DNA of 64,000 nt from Corticium candelabrum (lineage: Eukaryota; Porifera; Homoscleromorpha; Homosclerophorida; Plakinidae), in assembly GCF_963422355.1 (NCBI RefSeq), contig NC_085098.1, forward strand, positions 6,553,265 through 6,617,264, written 5' to 3'. The notes under the pieces were generated by a model that was not told the origin of the DNA, ran no database searches, and was given only the letters and a program-made list of their open reading frames with translations. Position 1 is the stretch's first letter. Each line of letters starts with the position of its first letter. Shown in pieces: positions 1 to 9,759 of this stretch. Position numbers and translations under genes: made by a program.

Positions 1-208
1 CAGTTCTGCTGCTTATCTAGTTATGGAAATAGTGAGTCTAGATATGAAAATTGTTGAAACTTAGTAAACAAACAAGTGTTGTCTGGTCTGAAGTCTTCAT
101 GAGCCCCTAACAGGTTGCACAGAGTACTAGTATATACGTATTACTACAATGTCTTGGAAAATGGTAATAGAATGGTATACCAGTAACCTTTATTTTTACT
201 AAACTTGA

Positions 209-215
<7 letters not shown>

Positions 216-291
<76 letters not shown>
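216..291. repeat. (CA)n microsatellite
   Basis: An uninterrupted CA dinucleotide run of about 76 bp, followed directly by a short GCGT repeat (about 296-317). The Cys-Val ORF on the opposite strand is a product of the repeat. Confidence 0.97.
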
Positions 292-293
<2 letters not shown>

Positions 294-605
294 AGCGCGT
301 GCGTGCGTGCGTGCGCAGACATAGACGTTATAGCATCAAATGTCATCAAAACACTCACTCATTTGGTAGTCCACGTCCACTACACAATTTTTCGTGGGGG
401 ACACTTTTTGCAGGCGGACGGTATTTGTCACGTACTGCCGACAAATTGTGTCTGGGGGGACACTTTTTGTAGGGGCCCCGGACACAATTTGTAGGGAAAC
501 ACTATTTATCATTTATCGTGACACCGGAAGCCGCGATGACGTCGTTAGTGTCACGCCCGCAGAAAGGTCTATTGTCACAGGATGCCGCCAATTATCTAGG
601 AGTTG

Positions 606-740
606 AGATGACGCATGCACATTGTCATGATGCACGTTGTCATGATGCACGTTGTCATGATGCACGTTGCTATGTCAACAACACAACAGAGGAGCTTGCC
701 CTTTGCTATGTCAACAACACAATAGAGGAGCTGAGCTCAA
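606..740. repeat. Two adjacent minisatellites
   Basis: A 15-bp unit (TGTCATGATGCACGT) is repeated about three times up to base 670. It is followed by two copies of a 36-bp unit that both begin TTGCTATGTCAACAACACAA, at 667 and 703. Confidence 0.85.
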
Positions 741-777
741 GTGTTAGTTCTAATGTAGGGAACAACTGGGTGCAGCC

Positions 778-882
778 TGGCCTCATCCCCAGACTCTCTC
801 GCGCTCGTCTTGTCCGGTGCCTGTATGGAATTGTCATACGGGCACCGGACAAGGCTATCGCGAGAGTCTGGGGTCGCGGCTA
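778..882. mobile_element. Foldback MITE with 9-bp target-site duplication
   Basis: The element is almost entirely an imperfect inverted repeat. The left arm reads CCCCAGACTCTC...CTTGTCCGGTGCC and the right arm its reverse complement, around a loop near 822-838. The perfect 9-bp direct repeat GGTGCAGCC flanks it at 769-777 and 883-891 and looks like a target-site duplication. The terminal inverted repeat is roughly TAGCCKCGNCCCCAGACTC. A 9-bp duplication suits a Mutator-like superfamily, but no transposase is present to prove this. A related half-copy lies at 17367-17419 inside a cadherin intron. Confidence 0.8.
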
Positions 883-1196
883 GGTGCAGCCAAGGGTTTA
901 GCACTTTAGTGCCTTTTCATTTTGTCAGGTACCAAAGATCGAAAGGCGATGTACTTCAGGCAGAATGTGTGATGTTGACCTCTAGATGCATGTGTTACTC
1001 TGAAACTCCTTTTTCTCTTTACCTAGCTGCGTACCATGTACTTAGCTAGGTTACTCTAGCTATGAACTTTTCTGTATGTATATTATATTTATTCATCTAG
1101 TGGTGTCACTGAACATCCTTTAGACTATATACTGTATAAAACAACAGTAGGATTTCAGCAATAACGATAGATAATTAACAACAAGGTCCACACAGA

Positions 1197-4100
1197 TCAG
1201 TCAATCTGGTTGCTGCATGTCTTACAACAGAACTCTTTCAGCACTTCGTTGTTACATCCAGCAAAACAGTCAGACTGTAAAAGCACCTTGCACACCTTTG
1301 CATTCTTGTCATGAGAACACCCTGCATGAACCAACAGGGGATACAAAATGAAAGGCAGAGCAAATTTTTACAAAAACTCACCAGTTGTGCATGCTGCAAT
1401 GTTGCATAAACGCGTAGAAATTGGCTTTTGTCCTTGGCAGGTATCGAAGTTACACGACACCAAACGAGTTTGTTTTCCTACACCACAAGTCTTGGAGCAA
1501 GCAGACCATTGACCGATAGACCAATCACCAATTGTGCATGCTGCAATGTTGCATAAACGCGTAGAAATTGGTTTTTGTCCTCGGCAGGTATCGAAGTTAC
1601 ACGACACCAAACGAGTTTGTTTTCCTACACCACAAGTCTTGGAGCAAGCGGACCATTGACCAATAGACCAATCACCAAGACTGACGTCACAAGAAGGTTT
1701 TATGCATGTTCGAGATGTTGTTGGACGAGTTAAGCTCTGACATTTGGCAAAGTTTGCCTTTCGAGCGGTGTTTTCATTCAGGCAAAAGATGCTTCGATAT
1801 TGAAAACTTGATCCACAAGTTCTACTACAATCACTCCATGGTGAGCTCCCCCAATAATATCTAAGCACACAAACAATCATCATGTTTTTGTTGGAGGCAA
1901 AATAAATGGCATAACACACCTGGGCTGACCACGACAACTACCAGCATCGCATGGCTCACTTTTTTTAGATAGAGTGGGCATGCCAAAACATTTGCTGTTG
2001 TCAACATCAATACCAGTGGATCGATAAGAGCATCTTGCATCACTTGTTATTGTTCCTAGTGAGAAAAGATAATGCTGTCGATTGAGCTTTGCACAGTGAC
2101 ATACCTTTGTACAATCTCACCTTTGCCACATGTTACATTGCAAGTTGTTCGCCTCGAGACCCATTCAAAGACCGGTTCTTTAACTGAGACTGATTTTGGT
2201 AGGTTATAACTGTAGGCAACTCCTGGATTGGTACCACGTTGGTAATCATAATATATTTTGACCGTCACTGGCTGGTCAATTGGTCCAGTACTAGTTATTG
2301 TTTCTACGTTTGATCCAGGAGGTTTGTAGACAAAGAATGAACCAGCAGCAATTTGTGTTTGATCCTTTGAGCCTAGTGTAAGTACATTGAATATGTCTCC
2401 TCCTCTGGAGTAGGAAAGAACGAGTGTAATCGCAGGAGATCGTGATTTTTCAGATATTGAAATACGACTTGCTTTTGCAGGGATTTCAGTAACATCATAG
2501 TATCCTAAATAGTTAATTAATTAAATAACAGATGATATTCTCAAGTAAACTGCAACTGTACATATTCACTTTAAATAATTCAAGCAACTATATAGTTACA
2601 TATTCAGGGACTGAAAACATTGGTGTGCGTGTAAAGATGTGTGTACACACCTGGTTTATATGACTAACCTGTCCACTGATGTTGCAGATGGTAGCTTCCA
2701 GTATAGTGCTTGCAGTTTCGGGGGTCACCATTTCCTCCACAAATGCCACATTGATCGTATTGCTTACTCGATCCATAGACGTTGTCACAACCAACAGGCT
2801 AATCAATGGCAAAAGTACTATTATATTGGCAAACAAACCGTTTTCAATAAAAAAAACTTACATGACATTTTCCATAAAAACAACGATTATTGGTTTTGTT
2901 GTTACAGTGAGTACCCTCTGCTGCCTCGGCTGATGTTACCGTGTATTTGACTTTAGAGACTGACACACATTTTAGGCGACACTGATCTTTCGTAGGAACT
3001 ACAAAGCATGTGTATAAACCAAATTCAAGCAAATGACAAGATAAGTTTAGCATACCGTTGTAGTCTGGAACAAGATCAATGCCTGGTTTGAATGTGTTTA
3101 ACAGTGAACATTGCTGTTGTCGGTAGTCAGCGACTCCAGGGCATGGTGTGGGGTTACAATATTTTATGTCTCTAGATTTTCCAGGACAGTCATTTCCACA
3201 ATTAGAAGGTCTAAGATAAAGTGTTAAAAACATTTTCTGTGATTTCATTGATGAGGCTATGAATGTATACTGAAAGAGACTTACTTTGGGTTAGCACATT
3301 GACGTTGTCTGTATTGAAAGCCTCCTCCACATGTTTTACCACAGGAAGTGAATGCTGACCATGCAGTCCACTGCCCATCGACTACAGGATAGTCACAGTC
3401 TGGAGGAGTAGCTGCGATATCTGTTGCGATGGGGATAGAAGTTGTAGTGGGTGGAATTGTACCACCTACACAACCAGGCAAATCTGGTAGCAACAAACGG
3501 TTTTTGTTTACACAACGTCTTCTGTAGCAAACCTGCAAACATGTACACACAACGTTTACGTTACAAAACTAGCAAGTCAGTTTTTATTGGCTGTACTTTG
3601 TCTCCTTTCCAATTTGATTTATAATCGCAGGGTGTACCATCAGCTGCACCCGTGTAAGTACTCACACAAACTGAGTACTTTTTGTCATCACACCAAATTT
3701 TGGTGCAGATTTGGTGGTCGGCATAGTCGGGTTCTTTGTAGCAGTAAGTTGCTTGCTTTCCAAATGAATACTTACATTGCTGATCACGGCTGTGGATCAT
3801 ACCAGGAAACTCGTAGCCATTACATCCAAATCCACGTTCCCAGTTACTTGGTCCATCTCTAAGACACTTAGTGTCTCCATCTCTACAGCAAGAAATGTTT
3901 TAGAAGCAGTGTTTTGATATTACTCTGCAGTAGTATTAATGTACTTGAGATAACCCAATAGGTAGTCTTTGCTACATGATGAAAATAAGAAAATTCTTTG
4001 AGCATTGCTTGTTGTTGATTTCATAAGGAAGCCATCTTCATGTCTACATCGTCCATTGGCACCATCGTGCAACATCCCAAGACTAATTGGTCAAATTGTG

Positions 4101-6010
4101 ATTTAGTAATAGTAGCTAGCTTACTTAGGTGGTGACTTCAATCTTACTTGTGTCCCAATTCGTGAGCAAATACAAACCCAATCTGCATTCCCTTGTCTGC
4201 ATTGATTGAGCATGCGTAGTCTTTATCGCACATTCCTTCAATCCATGCACGACCTGCAAATGATATGGTAAGTACGAAAGATTGCTATAAAATGGAAAGA
4301 GCTTACCAAGCTCCCAACAGTCCTCATTTCTATTATAGCACATTCCTCGTCTGAACACAATCACCTGTTACATGGTTACATAATTCTGTTGTTGTTTCTC
4401 CATACTCACCCAATAAGGAGGAATGCGTGGTCATAGTCAAGTGGGTCACTGGCATCGTGTGTTTTTGTCTTCGATTGCCACTTGCAGAAACTCTCAAGAC
4501 TTGTCTTTGAGTCTTGGTTGATGTGTAAGTTCTGTCTAGTCTGTGCCTGTACAATCAAGTAAAGATTGATAGAAACTTTTTGAGAAATGACATTCCCAAA
4601 AACTTAAAATTCTTACATTGTATGATCCAAAAATCTTGATTCTGTTAAGAACAAGTCGAACATCAAATCCAAGGTTGAACTCGTTATACAAACTACTGGC
4701 CTACAGTTAGAGACCAATTAGAGAATTACACTCACTGTCACCTGTGACAAGCCATTACGATGTTCATCAGTGTAATGATATAATTCTTTGTAGTTCTTGT
4801 ATTTGAGCCATGCTTCTTGTAGAGATCACTGTCTGCAACAACCAGTGCTTCAATAATGTATCGGCCACCCACGTATGTTTTAGATGCATCAGCTAAATCT
4901 TCCTTATGTACACGGCCAAGTAGCAAATCCTCTCGAAGAATCTTGTTTGTGTCGTAAACTGTATTTGGCACCGATCCTATAGTAATTAAGTATCATCCAT
5001 ACATATTAGACTGCAAATTTTTTTATATTAAACGAGATGTTTATGTACAGACCTTCGACACCACAGCCAGATTTTCCATGTCCTGGTCTTGAGGTTCCTT
5101 CAGAAGCTGGTACTGTAGATGAAGATCTCTTGTAAACAATATGTGTGTGGTTGTCGGGGTTGCCTTCTGAAGCAAGTAAATGATCAGGTAGACCATGAAC
5201 GTATAAGTGATCCGTGTCTGTCATGATTACACCCATCTAAGTAAAGACTTGTATTATTAATGCATTTCATTACTTTTATTTGCTGCAGTGTAGAGATACA
5301 TAACTAACTAGCTAGGTAGTTTACACAAATGAGTTGGCCTACACTGTACATGCATAGAACTGCATGCATTCACTATTTGGTAGTGTGGGTACATTAAACT
5401 ATGTATAGATATGCTTCTTACCAAGCCGTTGCAGTTGCTGACTGCTACGTGTGATGCAGATGACTGGGATGTTAACTTGCCAACAAAGTGACACATTGTC
5501 AAGTCAAAATCTGTGTGTACAGTGTCATTGTCTCCAAATGTCTGGACGAAAAAACTTGGTGCCAAAAGGTCGTTGTTTGGGTTAACAGTCATCTGATGGT
5601 GTTTTCCAAACGCAGTGAGCTCGAAATGAGCAGGGACATCTTTGAGTAGATGATGCTCTTCACGTCTAGCTCTTGAATGTGCTGTTGCCAGGTCATAGGT
5701 CAGGTAGTCTCCCTTGTGGTCCGTCTGAATGGGTGTAGTGACATCATACTCAGGAACTGAAACGGAAAAACACGCTAAAACGTGCATTAAAATACAAGCA
5801 CAGGCACCGACACGTACTGTCTTCGAGTCCTTTGGCTCCTAGAAGGTCTTCAAAGTCTTCTGGAGTCATGAAATGGTGCAACTGAAAAAGTGGTTGAAAA
5901 GTTGAACACAAGATGACGCGAATTTTCTAGTCTAGACTTGCACTAACCGATTTCAATTGCACAGAAACAATACAGCTGTAGAGCAGTCCAAAATAGAGCA
6001 AACAGGTCAT
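1197..6010 (-). CDS. ADAMTS-like secreted zinc metalloprotease (gene A)
   Basis: Nineteen exons give about 1,150 residues with consistent phases. Exon boundaries (minus strand): 6010-5948, 5881-5818, 5756-5422, 5236-5053, 4976-4759, 4700-4617, 4546-4410, 4350-4307, 4253-4148, 4082-3945, 3882-3597, 3532-3285, 3210-3056, 2998-2862, 2798-2669, 2504-2121, 2055-1920, 1860-1382, 1321-1197. The start was chosen because it opens a signal peptide ([18 protein letters not shown]). Next come a reprolysin-type propeptide and a catalytic domain whose zinc motif HELGHNLGMLHD is split across exons 9 and 10. Then follow a Cys-rich disintegrin-like region, a TSP1 repeat after a Thr/Pro-rich linker, a Cys-rich domain with CGICGGNG, a spacer, four more TSP1 repeats and a C-terminal PLAC domain (exon 19). 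This is the ADAMTS order. The predicted role is secreted matrix proteolysis; the substrate is unknown. I see no RX[K/R]R furin site directly before the catalytic domain. Gene B is its tandem paralogue. Confidence 0.88.
1378..1671 (-). repeat. Near-identical tandem TSP1 repeat units in gene A
   Basis: Two head-to-tail 147-bp units (1378-1524 and 1525-1671) differ at only about five positions. Each encodes one 49-residue TSP1 repeat with the core [17 protein letters not shown]. The unit length is a multiple of three, so the reading frame is kept. Gene B has one copy at the same place, so the duplication is recent and specific to gene A. Confidence 0.92.
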
Positions 6011-6062
6011 GTCGACAGCTGTGCGAGCAACTGGCTATGCTCTCTCGTTGATTTGTTGTGCG

Positions 6063-6069
6063 TTTTATA
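6063..6069 (-). promoter_or_regulatory. TATA-like box of gene A
   Basis: TATAAAA on the minus strand lies 53 bp upstream of the gene A start codon. Gene B has TATAAA at the matching place (46 bp upstream of its start) in similar sequence, which supports a retained core promoter. Transcription start sites cannot be seen from sequence. Confidence 0.45.
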
Positions 6070-6478
6070 CAGCTAGTACAGTGTGTATGACAAGTCAAAC
6101 CTGGAAGAGGCGGTCTAGGCATGATGCGTAGTTAGGATGACTTCACTGTTGGGGTTACTGTTGCGGCTGTAATGAAGGTTAGGGTCATGTTGTGACTTTA
6201 ATGAGTTCACTGTGAAAGTTTGCTGTTGCGGCTGTAATAGTATCAGTTTTTTACGCTTGTTGTGTAGCAGTGGTTTTCCGCCTAGAATCGGAAGTACGCA
6301 CATGCATGTACTGTGGCTCTGCGAGTGAGTAATTGGTGGTATCGTCATATTTCCGGATGGCACCACGTACTGACGTTTCAGTTAGAGCATAGTACCATAG
6401 TAGCAGTAAGTCTACAGGATGCATGCAAATGCTAATTACAATGTTCAGTGGTGACGTTAGCGCGTGGGGTCAAATGTA

Positions 6479-6490
6479 CCACACACACTA

Positions 6491-6543
<53 letters not shown>

Positions 6544-6546
6544 ACA

Positions 6547-6577
<31 letters not shown>

Positions 6578-6610
6578 CCACACACACACACACCACACAC
6601 ACACACATCA

Positions 6611-6679
<69 letters not shown>
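6479..6679. repeat. Imperfect (CA)n microsatellite
   Basis: About 200 bp of CA repeat broken by CCA and TCA interruptions. Such interruptions usually mark an older, partly stabilised tract. The His-Thr and Cys-Val ORFs in all frames are translations of the repeat. Confidence 0.97.
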
Positions 6680-6680
<1 letters not shown>

Positions 6681-7430
6681 CTGGCGCATTGTCCAAAACT
6701 TGTTGGGCTTGCCTACTGGGTATGGAGTATGTGCCTAATTAGTTAAGCATGTTAGCTGAGTGTCCAAGCTCAGCCGCAGCAATTAACTGTATGTGTATGC
6801 GGTACCATTGATTGCATGAGCCAACAGGAGATTACACATCGACGTCAAGATTTATTCTACTAAAACCAAAAATTTGTATGTTGTACAATGCAGCGATCGC
6901 CTAGAGTCCCGGATGTACTGTCGGTCATTTTTAGCTAATCTCGGTCACTTCTCTTCGAAATACCATGGTACCTGCAGCCAGACCCGGCTGCTACGCTAGC
7001 TTCATAATCCCATTGGATAGCAACTAGGTAGAGCAGGTCACATCGTACCGTACGTTGCTGCTGTAGGACTAGTATGTATCTAGATACTTGAAACTGGATA
7101 TCGATCGAACCTGTAGTCTCGATCACAGAATATCATAGTTCGTTAGTCTACTGTTGTTTATTGTTACGAATGTGTCTGTCTAACTAGATCCATGTAGTCT
7201 ACTCCAAACAATATTAGCTATACATGTATAGTCTAGTATAACATTGTCATGTTCGTGAATTTTCACTTTTTATTGACATTTAGATAGCCATTCCTATATC
7301 TAGACCTGTTTCTACTTTTCTGTCAGTCTGGCAGATATAATTATTGATTCTTTATTTTGGATGGGATTGATGATTTTATTGAGCGAAACTGTATCTACCG
7401 CGTGCTCTATTCTGTGGCAAAACTAAACAA

Positions 7431-7645
7431 CGAGATGATCGAGACGATGAGATCATGCCATGAGACGCGTAACACGAGGCGATGAGACAATGAGACGAGT
7501 CTCGAAGAAGATGAGACCGCAACGAGACCGTCATGATGAGGCAACGAGACGAGACGAGACGAGATCGTGTGATGATCGAGACAGTGAGATCATGCGATGA
7601 ATGATGAAATTGTAGATAATCTGAGATTACGAGATGAGACCATGC
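7431..7645. repeat. GAGACGA/GATGAGA-rich satellite-like patch
   Basis: Degenerate 5-7 bp units of the type GAGACGA, GATGAGA and GAGACCG recur through this stretch, with a purer run of GAGAC units around 7545-7565. It is purine-rich on the plus strand and non-coding. Confidence 0.75.
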
Positions 7646-8255
7646 AGCTGTAACACCGTATTTTATCTACTATCGGTACCTAGAGAAAATATATTATCTG
7701 AAGATTTTTTGCACTCGTGTTCTTTTGTGATTGCATTATGTAAAGAATTATACTAGCTAGGGCTTAGTAATTAGCAAATGAAAAGCTAGGCTTGTGCGTT
7801 TGCTCCACAAAACCAAATGCCTAGACGCTAGCGCCACGTTTTTAATCAATAATTATATCATTCGAATATGTGTATGAATTGTAATTTTTACTTCTATAAT
7901 GTGGCTGCAATTGCAAATATAGGTAGGCGACTACTGCCTTGCGCGCGGGCTAGATAATTAGATACTATTAGATAATTAGACGGGAGTGACATGTAGGCGG
8001 GAATTACCGGGAAACGCCCGCGAAGGGTTAGATCTATAGCTAACGTCTAGCGCATGCAGGCAGCTGTAGTGGAGCTGGGATTAATTAAAACTGTTTATCA
8101 TGATACCACCTGACAAAACATAGCCATTTTGATGTAAACGTTGGCCTCATCGTGGAGGATCTTACCCTGGGCGCCCTCGACGTGGATCCAGAGGCTTCGA
8201 ATAGTCGAGGCATTCCTCAAACCCACGAGGGAGAGGGGAGAGTCACGATTATCTG

Positions 8256-8864
8256 CAGAGTTGCCAACCTGGAATACTGAAAATGCGTGAGATCTCAGAT
8301 TTTCATCAGTACTCTATATCTGCCTAGAGGCGTGGCCACAAAACTAATACCTAAATAACTAAAAAACAACACAGTGTTTCAATACGCATTAGACAATAAT
8401 TAACTAGCAAGTACTCGCAGAATTAGAATTTCTGCTAGTAACGATAAACCAATATAGTTTAGGCATGCAGTAAATCAGTCTCGCGTAATCAGCCCCTCCC
8501 TCTTTTGGACTTCCCGAGGACGTCCGAAAGTTGAAAGCAGGAGGGAAATTAGGGATGCGCGGACTAGTACAATAGTAGAATTGGCTGAATCTGTTTGACA
8601 GCTTCAGAACTAGACTTGCCTGGGGTTGGTTATTCGTAATGATCGATCACTTTACGGCAGTCTCGTTAGTTTCATATTTCTATCAGACACTACAGATTTT
8701 TACGTGAATCTATGGTGTACCTACAGCTTCACTGTACACGTGTGCCTGGGTCTAGTTCCGGCAATCTAAAAGGTGCGTGAGATCTGGGTTCCTTGCGTGT
8801 GAGCGTGTGACCCGAAGGAACTTGCGTGAGACTCACGCAAGTTGCGTGTGAGTTGGCAACTCTG
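8256..8864. mobile_element. 609-bp non-autonomous TIR DNA transposon
   Basis: A perfect 13-bp terminal inverted repeat (CAGAGTTGCCAAC) sits at 8256-8268 and, in reverse complement, at 8852-8864. The 6-bp direct repeat TATCTG abuts both ends (8250-8255 and 8865-8870) and fits a target-site duplication. A subterminal motif, GCGTGAGATCT, occurs near both ends (about 8286 and 8774), and GCGTGTGA/TCACGC words cluster at the right end. No transposase ORF is present, so it would depend on an enzyme encoded elsewhere. The CAG...CTG ends recall hAT-like elements, but hAT duplications are usually 8 bp, so the superfamily is left open. Confidence 0.78.
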
Positions 8865-9759
8865 TATCTGGAATGGGATTTGAGTTCGCGAGAGTCTAAA
8901 ACAACAAACTCGTTACGTACATATTTAAGTTAAAGATATACTAGAATACATCATAATCATTGTTTTGTAGCCTAGGCTTGTCTAGAATGGATATTTTTAT
9001 TTACAAATATGTTTCGGTTCACTAGGTTTTGCATGGGTGTTTCGATGAGAGATGCCATATTTATTCGTCGTATGTCTATACGACTCCTCGAGCTCCTTGG
9101 GTTTTAGTACGACATTTCCTTACGGCATAGGAGTACACGTTTGGGCAAGTATTACGCAGTAGGCGGAGCGTGTCGTCCTGTCGGTACGTCACGTGACCGG
9201 CCTGCACTACGTACCTTACCGTTTCACTCCTCGGCTAGTTTAGTAATGGAGTAGAGTAGGGACTCTGGGACTACCCCTAGTACTCATTAGCATACTGATT
9301 GACTATGACACTCTATAGTACTGTGGCATGTGGTTAGCCAGTCTGGTGTAGTCTGGTGTAGTATTGCATAGACACTGTAAGCGAGCTGCAGTAGAACCAA
9401 TATATAGTCGGTAACGACACAAGTAACGTGTATAGTTTACATGTGCAGCAACTGCCTGTTTATACATTAGCTATCTATATACTCAGCTAGCTAAATAGAC
9501 GTGGACTTGTGTAGATTGCCACACTGCTAACACTACGTAGGGGCCAGAGCACTTTGCCAGTATGGTCTCATTGTAAATTTCTGTATTTCATTATTGTGCT
9601 AGCTCTGATCGACGATGTACGCCGTTATATCATTACACCTTATGCTTTCAGTCAATCTCTAACAAAAAATAAGAAAAAAGTAAGGCTAGCTAGTGCCAGC
9701 ACAGCGTATAAGCCTTCAATAACAACCAACATCGACGTCGAAGTCTACATGATTACTGA

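Larger units (their letters stand above)
1..1196. other. Non-coding flank downstream of gene A
   Basis: I see no protein-coding gene here. The stretch holds a (CA)n microsatellite, a GGGGGACACTTTTTG-type motif occurring twice near 396 and 454, short minisatellites near 606-740 and a foldback element at 778-882. A possible polyadenylation signal for gene A, AATAAA on the minus strand, lies at 1088-1093, about 105 bp beyond its stop codon. Confidence 0.6.
6070..9759. other. Intergenic region between genes A and B
   Basis: No gene is supported in this 3.7-kb stretch. It holds an imperfect tandem repeat at about 6132-6240 (both units end in GTTGCGGCTGTAAT), a long imperfect (CA)n tract, a GAGACGA-rich patch and a TIR element. 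Long ORFs here are short, lack homologous domains and have no splice partners. Confidence 0.6.

Noticed and set aside
518..883. 121-codon plus-strand ORF in the left flank
   Set aside because: It is made of minisatellite units and one arm of the foldback MITE, with no domain and no splice partner.
6423..6746. ORFs of His-Thr or Cys-Val repeats across (CA)n/(TG)n tracts, here and at 107-358, 33877-34284, 42662-42886, 43024-43944, 49979-50389, 52738-53219, 53821-54527, 55710-56087, 57459-57872 and 63098-63349
   Set aside because: They are translations of dinucleotide microsatellites, open in several frames at once. Where they overlap real exons, the correct exon lies in a different frame or outside the repeat.
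6935..7126. Possible small genes in 6900-9750
   Set aside because: Short ORFs only, no domain, no splice-compatible neighbours, and overlap with repeats or the TIR element. No tRNA-like cloverleaf was recognised.
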